Shown here: one piece after another, positions 11,630 through 23,249 of the stretch
How positions within the stretch are numbered: position 1 is the stretch's first letter
Layout of the letters: each line of letters starts with the position of its first letter
Translations under genes and position numbers: made by a program
Source of the DNA: Sinotaia quadrata
Taxonomy: Eukaryota; Mollusca; Gastropoda; Architaenioglossa; Viviparidae
Direction of reading: 5' to 3'
NCBI GenBank assembly: GCA_028829895.1
Contig: JALGAQ010000009.1
Coordinates: forward strand, 1,922,001-1,986,000
DNA length: 64,000 nt
Notes under the pieces: model-generated
What the model saw: the letters and a program-made list of their open reading frames with translations, nothing else
Databases searched by the model: none
What the model was told of the DNA's origin: nothing

Positions 11630-11988
11630 TGTTATGTCTTGCCCCAACTTCTTATTCTGACTTTGACACGTATCTCCGCTTCAGATTGTCTGCCCTTCTT
11701 GCCCTGCTACCAGGAAAAACACCATGACAAGGGAAGATGTATTGCAGGGAAAATGAGGTTCAAAGTGACATAAAACTATTTACATTTATAGTGGTATGTC
11801 CAGCCCACGGAGGGTTCTAGAAGTAAAAGCTAGCTCCACCAATCAGGGGTAAGGCATTAGTGCGGGCGTTGAGCTGATTGGATAAGCAGCGACCAATACG
11901 CATGAACTTGCTGGACTTGGAGCCTCACGGAGGCTCATTCGGAGCTCTGTGATTGTGTTTTCCTGGGAATGCTTGCACATTCCCAACA
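11630..11988 (-). mobile_element. 3' LTR of Gypsy B
   Basis: 359 bp with TGTT...AACA termini. On the minus strand it starts TGTTGGGAATG directly after a polypurine tract and so is the 3' LTR of the minus-strand Gypsy B. It is about 93% identical by eye to the + oriented LTR at 14748-15105. Its outer end lies exactly at the break in Gypsy A. Confidence 0.85.
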
Positions 11989-11999
11989 CCTCCCCTTGT
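11989..11999 (-). promoter_or_regulatory. Polypurine tract of Gypsy B
   Basis: Minus strand ACAAGGGGAGG immediately precedes the LTR start TGTTGGG. This is the expected plus-strand DNA primer site for reverse transcription and fixes the orientation of the element. Confidence 0.8.
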
Positions 12000-12082
12000 A
12001 GAAAAAAAGGCTTCAGTAAGTGCTTCGTTGGGGGTCAATTTGCAGCCGCACTGTTTTCCGTCTGCGTCTATTGGACCAGCGT

Positions 12083-14178
12083 CTAGGGAGCAAACAGGGT
12101 TCGGTAGGGGCGCTTGTACAGCTGGTAGGGTTTTCGGCACGATGGAATGTGATGTAGGTTGAATGTGTCCAAAAGAATGTTCATCGGCAAACATCTATGC
12201 GGTTCTTCATAGTTGGATGAGCGTGTTCTGGGTCGTAACTGATTGTGATGCCGGATCCAAGTATGCTCTCCCGACTTCCACTGTGTATAATAATCTGCCG
12301 CGTCTTCCCCAGAAATCAAACCGTCTACCCATTTGTCCCTTCCCAAACGGTAATCCCGTGCGTAAACGAGGGAGCCGGTCTGAAACCCTTCGACGTTTGA
12401 CGCGCCTTGACTGGATTGGTCTGGTTCCAGCTGTGGAACCAGCGCAGAGTGAGTAGTGCGTATCTTTCTCCCCATCAAAACCTCAGCCGGGGATTGATTT
12501 CCTTGAACATGGGCTCCAGGTGTCGATCGATATAGCAGCAAAAACCGCTGCAGGATCTCTTCTTCCGTCCCCTCTCCTTTTGGCCTTGAGAAGAGAACGT
12601 TTGAATGTGTCAACGAAACGCTCTGCTTGGCCATTTGATTGCGGGTGATAAGGTGGCGATCGAACGTGGTCGATGCTGTTTTTGCTGACAAAATCGTGAG
12701 AACTGAGCGGCCATGAACTGGGAGCCGTTGTCGGAAACCAGCGTTTCGGGAAGTCCATGTTGGGCTGAACCAATCGACGTAAGGCGTTGATTGTCGACGC
12801 CGTGGTTGGTGATGCCATTGGAATGATCTCCGGCCATTTTGAATAGGCGTCCACAACGACTAGATAGGAGATGCCGTTAATGGACCGGCAAAGTCTATGT
12901 GAATACTAGACCATGATGTCGTTGGCTCTTCCCATGCGCTTGGCTGTAGTCGGGGAGGATGTTTCGCTGCTTGTTGACATTTCGTGCAACTCTTGACGAA
13001 TTCTTCGATCTCTTTATCCATACCCGGCCAATAGGCGTAGGAACGAGCAATGGTTTTCATTCTGCCAATACCAGGGTGTCCCGAGTGAAACTGTCGAAGG
13101 ACTGCTGAACGTAGGATTTTCGGAACCACCACACGGTGCGAGAACATCAGGCAGTCGTTTACTACCGAAAGGGACTCACGGCGTTTGAAGAATTGTTGTA
13201 GTTCACCAGCGAAGGTTCGTCGAGGCCATGTTTTCTTGACGTACGAGATCACCTCCTTGAGTAGTGAATCTTGTAAGGTGGCTTTGCGGACGTGTACGGC
13301 GGTAACGGGAAGCCCGCGGATAGCATCAGCTAGAGAACGGGAGACCTCTTCTTCAACCGTTAGTGCGGCAATCACGGTATCTTCGTCTCTGGAAGTGGAG
13401 TAACCGGGGACGCGGGATAGGGCATCTGCATGTCCGAAGTCCTCGGTACGGCGATATTCAATGTCGAAATCGTAGCCAAGAAGGATCGTGGACCACCGTT
13501 GAAGGCGGTTAGCGGCGTGTGTCGGCACCCCTTTCTTTGAACCGAAGATAGAAATTAATGGTTTGTGATCAGTTAACAGTGTGAAGTGGCGTCCGTAACG
13601 GAATTTATGAAACTTCTTTCACTGCAAAAACCAACCCAAGTGCTTCTTTCTCAATCTGGCTGTAATTCTTCTCCGCCTTAGTCAGTGTTCTTGATACGTG
13701 TATGACGGCTTTTTGTGAACCCTCCGGAAACATGTGGAGCAGCACAGCGCCAATACCATTCTTGGATGCATCCGCAGCGACAGTTGTTGGTAGATTGGGG
13801 ATCATAGTGTGTGAGGAGTAAGTCAGATGTAAGCATCGACTTGAGTTGTGCGAAAGCATCTTCACAGTCTGGACTCCACTCGAATGGTGTATCTTTCTGT
13901 AGCAAGCGGTTTAGCGGTGCCGCACGTTGTGGAGGGATGGCAAGAACGCACTGTAATAACTGATGAGACCAAGGAATGAGCATAATTTACCAACATCTTT
14001 GGGAGGTGGCATACGTTGAATCGCGCGAACATTTTCTGGATCCGGGTGCCGGCCGCTGGCATCGAAGATGAAACCAAGATACTTGATGCACCGCATGAAT
14101 AATTCGCATTTCTCTGGTCTCAAGCGAAATCCGGCGTCCGACCAGTAAAAGCGGCACTTTCGCACACACCCTCGCCAC
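12083..14178 (-). pseudogene. Gypsy B: pol (RT end, RNase H, integrase), 5'-truncated
   Basis: Minus strand, from 14178 downward: RT end (GFRLRPEKCELFMRC, YLGFIFDASGRHPDPEN, FLGLISYYSAFLP); RNase H (VAADASKNGIGAVLL, NYSQIEKEALGLVFAV, LLTDHKPLISIFGS, YRRTEDFGHADALSR); integrase zinc region (FHSGHPGIGRMKTIARSY, CTKCQQ); integrase core at 12483-12900 with IHIDFAGP, VSDNGSQFMAAQF and HPQSNGQAERFVDTF (D, D and E all present); C-terminal tail to 12083. The 222-residue stretch at 12860-13528 is open; elsewhere frames shift. The RT palm, protease and gag are missing because the copy begins at 14178, where RTE sequence starts. It is a different Gypsy lineage from both Gypsy A and the 0.4-3.2 kb element. 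Confidence 0.9.
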
Positions 14179-14410
14179 CTCTAACTATGGCTATATTTTC
14201 GATTTGCGATCATGTATGCGTCGAGGAACGGGAGCGCCACGCAACTGAGAGACTGTCTCTCTCGAATGTCTGAAGTTCGTGCTGATGAGGTAAAAATTAT
14301 TGTCTGCACATAATTGCAGCAGTCTCTCCTCATCGTTTGAACGACGGCTACTGATGCCCAGTCGACCTCCGAAGTGGGCTTCACTAGGTGATGGGTGACC
14401 GACTTGGGCA

Positions 14411-14482
14411 TTCATGTCTCATGCGGGCATTATAATATCCAACTTATTCATGTCTCATGCGGGCATTATAATATCCAACTTA
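14411..14482. repeat. 36-bp perfect tandem duplication
   Basis: Two identical 36-bp units, 14411-14446 and 14447-14482, each starting TTCATGTCTCATGCGGGCAT. It lies in the RTE endonuclease fragment around the NAQVG motif and adds twelve codons without changing frame. Confidence 0.95.
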
Positions 14483-14747
14483 TGAGCTTTCTGTAGAAGG
14501 TCGTGTAATTGTTGATAGGAAGTGTCCTTGATTGTATCAAGGATTGATTGTATCAATCGACGAATACGGAATGGGTGTTGCTGCTTGCTCGGTGAATTCT
14601 GTACGAGCCCTTTAGTCTCACTGCGCACAAACGAATGTTGACCGGAAAGCAGTCCAACAGAACAGCTCTTGCTCCTTAATACTACACCAACACCTGCTTG
14701 ACCAGATGATGATGTTTCGGGGTCTCTCGACAGGCGCAGGTGAAATT

Positions 14748-15105
14748 TGTTGGGAATATGCATTCCCAGGAAAACACAATCGCAGAGCTCCGAATGAGCC
14801 TCCGTGGGGCTCCAAGACCAGCAAGTTCATGTGTATTGGTCGCTGCTTATCCAATCAGCTCAACGCCCGCACAAATGCCTTACCCCTGATTGGTGAAGCT
14901 AGCCTTTACTTCTAGAACCCTCCGTGGGCTGGACATACCACTATAAATGTAAATAGTTTTATGCCACTAAAAAAACCTCATTTTTCCTGCAATACATCTT
15001 CCCTCGTCATTGGTGTTTTTCCTGGTAGCAGGGCAAGAAGGACAGACAATCTGAAGCGGAGATACGTGTCAAAGTCAGAATAAGAAGTTGGGGCAAGACA
15101 CAACA
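14748..15105 (+). mobile_element. Solo LTR of the Gypsy B family
   Basis: 358 bp, TGTTGGGAAT...CACAACA, the same LTR as 11630-11988 but in the opposite orientation. Flanks AAATT (14743-14747) and AAATC (15106-15110) agree in four of five bases, as expected for an old 5-bp target duplication. No internal element sequence adjoins it, so it is best read as a solo LTR left by LTR-LTR recombination, not as the 5' LTR of Gypsy B. Confidence 0.75.
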
Positions 15106-15290
15106 AAATCTCACGTTAGGATTTTTAGCCGACGCATACTGGATGATTTGTGAAGAGTCCTGAATACGCGTGTCTTGAAGAGTGCATACATCAACGGCAA
15201 GTTTCCAGTGTACGGGTCAGATCTGCCTGTTGACCAGAAGCGCCTTAATGTACGAACTTTATAGGTAGCCAGCTGAAAAGTTATGCGCGG

Positions 15291-15665
15291 CTGAAGAAAG
15301 TGGCTTCTTGATTTCGTAAGAGGAACCTTAATATGAGATGGATTGAAGATCTGAAGATCGTAGCGCGAGTGTCTATCAGCGGAAATCGCAGGGCCGGTGG
15401 TGTTCGTGTTAGAAGAGAAGAAGGCTGTTGGGGAGTAGGAGGAAGGGGAAACATTGAGATAGGGAATGACTTGTAGATTCGAAGTTATTTTGAGAGCATT
15501 GAGTGTGAGAGAGCTTCGGTAATTCCATCAGATATATCAGTCCATGATTTGAAAGTGGGGGTGATACTGTCCGGTTCCCCGGCTGAGACAAAAGGTTGGC
15601 TTTAGGGTTCGTTCGTTGAACTAACCCGCAAAGACCGCGGGCTGAATTATGGAGTTCATTCTCCA
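15291..15665 (-). repeat. Probable RTE 5' leader; dispersed unit
   Basis: About 15530-15665 matches 30070-30195: both have TCCATGATTTG, AAAGTGGG or CAGTGGGC, TACTGTCCGGTT, CCGAGACAA-like, and AACTAACCCGCAA, in the same orientation. Because an RTE endonuclease on the minus strand starts just below, I take this as the 5' leader of that LINE family. Non-coding. Confidence 0.5.
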
Positions 15666-16869
15666 ATGGCTTTCCAACCCAGCTATAGCTCGAATATAGT
15701 CTTTCGAGCTCTTGCACGCTCATTCCACGTAAAGTCAGTAAGTAGGACTTTCCTTGCAGAGTCTATACGAAACGCGTGCCAAATGAGGGCATTTCCAGAG
15801 GTAATTACCCTCGCTAATGTAGGGGCATTTTATGGGCAACTTAGGACGATAATCCTTACCTACAAGTCATTTTACGCCTGCCGAGTTGCAGATTACCCAC
15901 ATGTGCTTTTGTTATGATGTGAGTTTTTGTAGTTATGGACGATATAGAAGAACAAACGAACAACGAACATATTTGAGTATTTGATCTCCTGTAAGCCAAA
16001 TCCCTGCCTTCGTGCTATGCCAACCCAATATCAGAACAATGGTGTCCGTGTGAACAGCATGTACTGTACAATACAATGAAAGTAGACAGTGTTTATACAG
16101 GATTTACATGACCTTCCGATATGATGAGATAATGGCATGATTAAGCCAAATGGACCAATGGGAGCAGAGGATGACGAAATGGTGACCAAGCTTTAGCCAC
16201 GTGGGAAAAGGGCGCGTATAAACAGTCAAAAATGAGTAAAAGTTGTAAATTAATAATAACATTAATTTTACGCAGTTTTCTGGGGATGTTGACATCCCCA
16301 ACAGCTTTATTTACCCAAAGAGAATAGTTGAAGTAAAACAGGTTGCGATCAACCTATGATGTGGCGTCGTGAAGTGAAATATTGATGGTCACTCTGGGTT
16401 GCGTAGGTTTATCTCGGCTTTCGCGCTGTGTTTCTCGAGATTCTGAGTGCGCTTGGTTAGAAACTAGCAACGAGGGCTCAAAACCGAAGTCAGTGGCATT
16501 CTTGTTGGGGTTCCCCTATCTATCCCCCTGATTGAATACATGCTATGTTACACTCCTAGATGTTGTTGCTGGGCCCCTCGCTTGTATTTAGTTTTCTGAA
16601 ACATATATGTATATATATACTGGATCTGATACCGTTCGTTATCGATTTTTTAGCGCGATTTAAACTTGATTATGTACCATAATTTCTTTAGTTCGAGCAC
16701 ATACTTCTGACTTTCATATTTAGTCTTAAGCTCTTCTAAAGGCACATAATTAACGGAGTGTAACACATTTTTTAGGGAAATGACTATTGAAGCTACTTTT
16801 ATTTTTTTTCGACTTAATTTTGGAATTCATGAATCTTAATTTTAGAAAATTATTACGATACCACTGAAG
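15666..16869. other. No recognised gene
   Basis: No supported gene. Small open frames only. The stretch lies upstream of the first TPD52-like exon seen and could hold an earlier exon or promoter, but I cannot point to one. Confidence 0.3.
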
Positions 16870-16996
16870 AAACTTTGAAAACTGGAACTACGATCCTACC
16901 GGTGTAGATGCGCTCAACGGTTCTTCCCGATACAAAGAAAATGACCAACAAGAGCTACTTCAACAAAGAGCTCAAAAAGCTGAGGAATTGAAAAGG
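16870..16996 (+). CDS. TPD52: TPD52-family gene, upstream exon
   Basis: Coding exon of a tumor protein D52-family protein, small coiled-coil proteins involved in vesicle trafficking. The reading NDQQELLQQRAQKAEELKR matches the family stretch EEEQEELRRELAKVEEEIQ and runs into the next exon at IEEEIQTL. The donor is AAAAGG|GTTTGT at 16996/16997, phase 0. The 5' edge is uncertain: an in-frame TGA just upstream means the exon must begin near 16870, after an AG at 16868-16869. An initiator Met was not found, so an earlier exon is expected outside or upstream. Confidence 0.65.
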
Positions 16997-17884
16997 GTTT
17001 GTGGTCCGGTCTGATTGCATACTCTGTTTATGTTACTTCACTTGTCAGCAATCAATCCTTTACCGATCGAGAAGTGACCTTGCATAGTGATTTGTTTTGT
17101 TCAAGAAATTTCTATTAGAGCTGCTATAGAGAACGGCAATGCTGAGGATAGATCTTTCATTTTTCTGATCCACATTGCTTTTCTGGTTGGACGGGTTATC
17201 GTTGCAAACTCATTTGTTCTTCGTAGTGCAGTCATTTTTAAATGAACCGTCCTTCTCGTAACTGTTCCTTTTTTCCCCACCGTTGAATCAATGTGATGAG
17301 TTAGCTTTGAGTTACCTTAATCACTATGCACAGTGTGAAAGCTCCAAATAATAATGCTGTTAAATAGAGAGACCTCCGTGCTTTTTTCAACTACTACCCT
17401 GCTAAGGAAGCTAAAGTGATGTGCCATAGAAAATACAAGACTAAAAATAATGGCGGGTTGTCGAATCATGAGTAATCGCGTTGACTGCTTCAATTGTATT
17501 GACATCTCTCTTCTCAATGTTCTTAAAATATCTTTAGCCCGCGTGTCACTGAGAACACCGCAACTATTCTGGCACATTGGGCTCCTCAGATCATTGTCAT
17601 ATTACTCCGGCTGGGAAGGTTTACCCTTGGTAATAATAATTTTGGAACAGTGAATCCTTTTTTCGGTGAATTACCCATGTTCTATATGATTGATTGCCCC
17701 CTATTTATTCACCATTGTATCAACCTGATAAGCTTTCTAAATAGTTCAGTCACGATTGCTTGCATGCCATAAGAAAAACTGATTGTTTAATCACTGGCGT
17801 TATCGTTTCTTTTTATCTTTACTTTGACCAGATCAATCGCTTTTCCCTTATTGTCCATTCTTTTCTGTCCAATATTCTGTCTTT
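16997..17884. other. Start of TPD52-like intron, unassigned
   Basis: Intronic by the exon model. No element recognised; small frames only. Confidence 0.35.
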
Positions 17885-19045
17885 CATCACGAGGAATGTT
17901 CCTCATGCGCTACTATCGCTTGATGCCTCCAAGCCTCCAGGTTTCGATCATATTCCCATCCTGATCCGTATCTGTACTAATCCTAACCCGTTTCTCGGTT
18001 TATCTTCGTGTACTGGCATTGTTCTTTCCTACTAACCTCGCATGTACTCCCCATCCCAAAGTATGGGTTCTGTTCTGATCCAAGCACATATCATCGGATC
18101 TCAATCACCCCGATTCTGTTCAACGTTCTGGAACATGTCCCTGCTAAACAAATATTTAATCTCGAAAGTCATATCCGCCTGAAATACCCACCAATACGTG
18201 TTTGGATGGCATCCATCTACTTGCCACCTGTACTGGTCTCGTTGGTGAACCTCAACTGGAATGTCTTGACGTGTCGAAGTCATTTATCAAGTATGACAGG
18301 AGAGGTTGGTCGCCAAACTTCCAATGTATGATCTGCATCCTCTCATGGTCAGTTAGATTCGAGACTTCTTAACGTGTCATTCATTATAAGTTCGTCTCAG
18401 ATTCGCAGCAGCAACTCAGGAGTGCCCCAAAGCCCGTTTTTTCTCCCACTCTACCTACCTACCTTTCATCAATGACGTACTTTTTTCTGTCTTCGGTTAC
18501 ATTCGTGCTTTTGCGGATGATGCTACTCTCTATCTTTCCACTTTTTACCCCTCACCACCTGCCTCCACCCAGACTGAGGATGACCATGCACAGACCGCCA
18601 GTATCATGTACGATCTTACCACATTTTAGACTGGGGATTTTCACACGCATCTACCTTCAATCCTTCCAAATCATTACATGTTTCACTTTCTCGACACTTT
18701 TCACTCCCAACCTACCACTCGCAGTTAGTTCAGTGTCCATTCCTCAGTTTTCTTCTGGTTTATCATTTTCCAACAATCTCGTTTCAGGCAGATTGATGGC
18801 ATCTCGGGCTTCCAGAAAGGACAGGAAATCTGGTTAGATCTCTTAACTATTTTCCTCCTGCTGAACTCTTACTCATTTACAAATCACAAATGCGCTCCAC
18901 CATGAAATACTGCCGTTATGTCTGGGGTGGGCTCCCTTTCCCCTTTCTCTTCTGAACGTAATCCAACGTATAATTGCGCGTCTCTTTGTCCCTCCACAAC
19001 CGATAACTTACAATCCCTTTTCTCATCGCCAGGATTATTGGCTAC
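17885..19045 (+). mobile_element. Degenerate non-LTR RT (Jockey/CR1-like)
   Basis: SLDASKPPGFDHIPILI near 17920-17970 (RT box with PGxDxIP), then FADDATLYLSTFYP near 18511-18550 with the catalytic FADD intact, and LIYKSQMRSTMKYCRYVWGG at about 18871-18930, the usual C-terminal motif of this LINE group. TTDNLQSLFSSPGLLATVSL continues it to about 19050. Many frameshifts and stops; lies in the first large TPD52 intron. Confidence 0.7.
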
Positions 19046-20340
19046 CGTCAGTCTTGAAGGACTATGGTCTTTGTCATCCGATATATTTTTTGTTTTTTAT
19101 TATCTTTTGTTCCTTTTTCTGTACTTCTAATTTCTCATTTTTTGCATGTGGGTATATATTCTTAGTATTTTTTCATGATTACCTGTATTTTATTCACTGC
19201 ACTATTATCTGTGGCTTTGGAGGTCTATCCTAGACAGGCAGATTTTTCCACAGTTACAACAAAAAACGGGTGCTTGATTACGAAAGCACTAGCTTTGTCC
19301 GGCTGTTCTCTGGATCCGTGGCCTCATGTGGCTTTGTTCAAAATTTACAGCTGCTACCTTGATGAGGCTTCTACAGCTCTTTCGGTCCGCTGCACGTTCT
19401 TCCCAATTCACTTAGTCGAAGCCTCCGGTTTTCATATACCGCTTGCAGACGTCCATTTTGCGTAGTTTTGGTCTTCCAATTGACCTCGAGCATTGGCAAG
19501 TTCACCAAACAGCACAGCCTTTGGAATGCGATTTTCACCATTCGTTTCACGAGACCGAGCCGACGCAGACGTCTGTGAGACAGGGGAGCGAACATAATCT
19601 GTAGTCCGGCTCATTGCAAGACGGCGTTGTTTGAAATGTGGTCTTGCCAATTTATACGTAGTATTCTTCGGTGATTTCGTGAATGGAAGATGTTGAGCCT
19701 GCGCTGCTGGTGTGAACACAGCACCCAGGTAGGCTGCCGCAGAGGAAAGCGCTCAGCGCGCAAGATCTGTAGACTTGCATCTTCGTGTTTAAAGTCAGCA
19801 TCGGGTTTCTCCAGACGCGTTTGTTGAGGAGCGACATGATGGTTGCTGCTTACCAATACACTTGCTTATTTCGGAATCAAAGGAAAAGTTATCAGAGATA
19901 GTGGATCCGAGATGATAGAACTCATTTACTATTTTTAGTGTGTGGCCTTCCGGCGCAGTGCTAACCCTTTAGCCAATGACCTTGTTTTTGTTTAAGCTAA
20001 TAGTCAGGTCAAATTCCATACAAGCGCCGGAAAAAACAACTTATTAGTCGCTGCAATCCTTCTTCAGTATCAGCCGTTAGAGCCGCGATCGTCTGCAAAG
20101 AGTAACTTCTTCATGAAGATTTTCCTGTTCTTGGTTTTTGCTCGAAGTCTTACTGGGTTGAATAATCCACAATCGCTCCTGATGTTGAACAATATCCATC
20201 GTTTGAATTTTCGTAGGCGTTTCTGAGCAGCAGAGAGAAGAATATTCCAAAGAGTGTTGGTGAGAGCACATAACCCTTACTTCAGGCCGTTTTTGATGGG
20301 ATTGTTGCTGAATGTTGAGCCATCATAGTCGACCGTACCT
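19046..20340 (-). mobile_element. LINE with C-terminal zinc finger, degenerate
   Basis: Minus strand from about 20290: CSHQHSLEYSSLCCSETP (cf. GCVLSPTLFGIFFSLLL of RT), then AALTADTEEGLQRLI, then VRSPVSQTSASARSR and ENRIPKAVLFGELANARG, matching RRLRWIGHVTRM and ENRIPKAMLYGELAAGSR of the copy at 38443-38721, and a C-terminal finger NCGKICLSRIDL at about 19205-19270. The 3' UTR ends CAAGACTGACGGTAGCCAATAATC near 19040-19065, like the ends at 37970-38000 and 39180-39200. Frames are broken. Confidence 0.75.
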
Positions 20341-21311
20341 TGAATGTCTTCGTGGAAGACAACAATCTATTAAACTAATTTTCGGGGATAGCCAACTTTC
20401 TTCATTAGCCTGTACAGTCTCGTTCGACTGACCAAGTCAGTTCAACAAAGGGGTCAGGATATGGGCTGCCTTTATTCTATTGCCACTGACAAAGTAAATG
20501 CCCCTTTGAACTTTCTTCTGTTGTTTCACTTCCTCAATGTTTCACTTGTTCTAGTCAACATTAATAGCTCGACTCTGGAACGTTTTATCCCACTGTTTTC
20601 CCAATATTCAACTATTCAATTGTTTATTTGTACACTCTACTCGGACGGTTGTTTCGATAATATTTACATTTTGCATGTTTCTCGCTTAGTTCTTATTGGC
20701 TATGGGCTCTTTCTTCTGTACTCCTTTTTGTGCAATAAAAGCGAGCGTATTTACTTAGAAACACAATCTTGCGAAGTCGAAACTTAAACATGCTATTATT
20801 ATTCTTGGTGCGATGGCACATCATGTAGGTGTGGGAGCAACGTCATACCATGGATAGATACTACTGGTGATAGTATTAATACTGTTGATTTTGGGAGCAT
20901 GAGCAAGGTTTGTTCGAGAGATGACACTGTTTTAAACAAACGTACTCCAACCAAAAACAAATTGTGAGCAATCTCGTATGCTCATCGAATAAAAGGATAT
21001 TGATTCAACTCGGATTACTGATGCGGTTCTGTAGACAGATTGGTTCTCTTTTTATTCTGATACACAATGTTATTATTTTTGCACAGTACCGAAAGATTCT
21101 GACTGATGTAGATCACAGTTATATAGAGAGAGGTGTTCAGTGATCTGGTTCAAAGGAGAGCATCATCATCAGACCAACCATAGTTATGCAATACTCATTA
21201 ATACAAAGTTCATTCATGATCTTCTTTTACGACGCTTTATTTTGATCTGTTTCGTACAGTTAGATGACTTACCGATTGTGAGGATTTCCCCATTCCATTT
21301 GTCCATTCTAG
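20341..21311. other. Intron remainder, unassigned ORF inside
   Basis: A 108-residue open frame at 20461-20787 (+) is hydrophobic, rich in Leu, Phe and Ile, without recognised domain or splice context; it is likely chance. Nothing else supported. Confidence 0.3.
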
Positions 21312-21459
21312 ATTGAAGAAGAAATACAGACGTTGAAGCAAGTGCTCACAGCCAAGTACCATCAACAAGCTCTCTTGAAGCGGGAGCTGGGCATCACGGC
21401 TTTGAGTGAATTAAAGAGGAAGTGCACCGAGGTGTGGACAATTTGCGAAGCTCGGAAGC
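21312..21459 (+). CDS. TPD52: TPD52-family gene, coiled-coil exon
   Basis: Acceptor TTCTAG|ATT and a near-perfect donor C|GTAAGT define a 148-nt exon: IEEEIQTLKQVLTAKYHQQA followed by LLKRELGITALSELKRKCTE and VWTICEARK. This matches the TPD52 core (VEEEIQTLSQVLAAKEKHLA, KRKLGINSLQELK, GWQDV). It joins the previous exon in phase 0 but leaves one base (phase 1) at the 3' end, which does not fit the next exon found. The intron before it (about 4.3 kb) holds two LINE remnants. Confidence 0.85.
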
Positions 21460-22380
21460 GTAAGTATTCTCTCCGCTCATAAATTTAGCTGCGGGTGGTT
21501 TTTCCATGAAACAGCTCCACGAAATGCGTGAGTTCAGCGGGATATACTAGCGTGATATCGTGCTCGTGACCATGGCTTGCCTTTCAAAAGCAGAGCACTT
21601 GCAATCATCGGAGGCTGGTAAACTATGCACTGTGTGAATCAGTATCTATCAACTTTTTGGCGCGTTTGACCCAGTACCATATCAGTGTGATCCCTCTGTT
21701 CGTTATAGGTCGAAATATGCACGAATGCTTGGTTAACAAGAGAAGGAAGGGCTCGTGTAAGAATCCCAACAACCACACAATACCAACTACTTAAATGGAG
21801 CACTGTGAATGGCCCCGCTTAATTGAAGAGGAAAAAACCGGTAACTCAACCCAGGGCCTTTGAGTAGCGATCCATAGAGGCTTCAATAGGTTAGAGGGTG
21901 GTAGTTCCCCGGGCGGCAGCGGATGCTGTTTACCACTCGGAATACACTTCTTGCTCGTCAGTCGATGACGTGGAACATTATAGTAAACGTTGTGACAGTT
22001 GTTGATTTCTGTAAGCTACCATCGATTTGAACCCATTTTTAATCACGAAGGTCACAGGTATGCTATAAGATTGCGACTCGTTTCCTGTTGAACTCCCAAT
22101 AGACCTTACGAGTACTTTTCATGAAGCCTACATACCATAATACAGAAACTAGTCTTAATAAGAGTTCTGAATAGTGCGTATGGGGCGAAATCTGCCAGGT
22201 TTCGATAACTCAATTCGGATGTTGAATATCAACCCTACAGTTCAACTGGTTCGGTTTGACGCATTCCCAACTGCATCTTGTTGTTTAATAATAACCTTCA
22301 AAACTGTACGGAAGACCTTGCTCCACAAGTTTAGTTCTCGAAATGTTGTTAGTGTTTGGTTGATTGCTATTAGGCAATAG
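21460..22380. other. Intron stretch, nothing recognised
   Basis: Intronic by the exon model. No element or exon could be recognised; a small exon that would repair the splice phase could lie here or further right. Confidence 0.3.
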
Positions 22381-23090
22381 TTCGAAAAATGTCATATTTA
22401 TTGATTACTTCTACCTCTCGGAATCCATCACGTCTTCGGACTGGCTTGTCAAAAAGTATTCATTGCTTTAGCGAGACCAATATTGGACATCTCAGTACTT
22501 CTCTTTGTGAAAAGTCCTATACGCTCTCGATCGAAGGGGAATGGTTAGAATGTTCATCATGCGGACACCATCTAATTTAACCATCAGCGGTTACTTTTTG
22601 TTACTTTTGGTGTTGGCATGCCATTCGCGTATCTCTCTCTACAAAATGTGTGTCCGTGCTATGCTGCTTTTCGGCCGTGAGACTTGGCCACTTTGTGTAG
22701 AGGTCGTCCATCGGTTTTCTGTTTTCGGATATCGCCGTCTTCCCGTGTTCATTGGGAATATTACGCGAGCAATGAATACATGTGTTGTCGTGCCTTAGAT
22801 GCAGAGAGCCATCCTCACAGTAATGTTATTTCTCACTTACAGCTGCGTTGGCTTGGACACGTTCTGTGCATGCCTAACCCTCGCTTCCAAAAACCGCGCG
22901 TTACTTTTTCTTTCCTGTAGCGACTGGAAGGAACAGTGTGGTGGTTAATCATTAACTTGGTACCGTAGAATAAAGAGCCTGACCAGTTGCCTAGCTCGTA
23001 TTGGTTCTTCCCTCCTAGTAGACTAAGACTCATAAAGTGATGGACATCTCATAGTTGGGGACGCTGGAAGATATGGCCTAGTATAGAAAT
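22381..23090 (+). mobile_element. RTE LINE RT C-terminal fragment
   Basis: SLYKMCVRAMLLFGRETWPL at about 22640-22700, VEVVHRFSVFGYRRLPVFIG, CRALDAESHPHSNVISHLQL, RWLGHVLCMPNP and a final WGRWKIWP-like stretch near 23060 follow the RTE/SR2 C-terminus (KGRVYxxAVRSVLLYGCETWPL, RRLSVFDHRCLRRI, LRWLGHVLRMPNHRLP). Frame changes between blocks. Lies in the second TPD52 intron. Confidence 0.8.
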
Positions 23091-23249
23091 CATTGACGTG
23101 ACTATATCGCTATCTGTACTGGTTGCAGGGAACCACTGAAATGGAGGAACAAGCAGTGTCTTTTTTCAATGGAAATGATTTTCATCGTTTTGTATGATCC
23201 GATTGGCCCTATGCCTGTTAATCAATTCGGTATATATATATATAATAGG

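Larger units (their letters stand above)
14180..15290 (-). mobile_element. RTE LINE endonuclease fragment, split by solo LTR
   Basis: Minus strand: a start like LATYNVRTL near 15270, a stretch before the LTR ending near 15106, then across the LTR FHLRLSRDPETSSSGQAGVG, YQQLHDLLQKAHKLDII, and NAQVGHPSPSEAHFGGRLG, ERLLQLCADNNFYLISTNFR at 14200-14415. These follow the apurinic-type endonuclease of RTE elements (DMNAQVG, NGERLLQFC, TNFRHSR). Removing the solo LTR at 14748-15105 leaves the frame running through, which shows the LTR came later. Stops are present; it is inactive. Confidence 0.8.

Noticed and set aside
11630..15105. A single LTR element bounded by these two LTRs
   Set aside because: The LTRs are inverted to each other; the right one has its own target-like flanks and splits an RTE frame.
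20461..20787. 108-residue hydrophobic protein
   Set aside because: No homology recognised, in an intron, no splice sites or codon pattern to support it.
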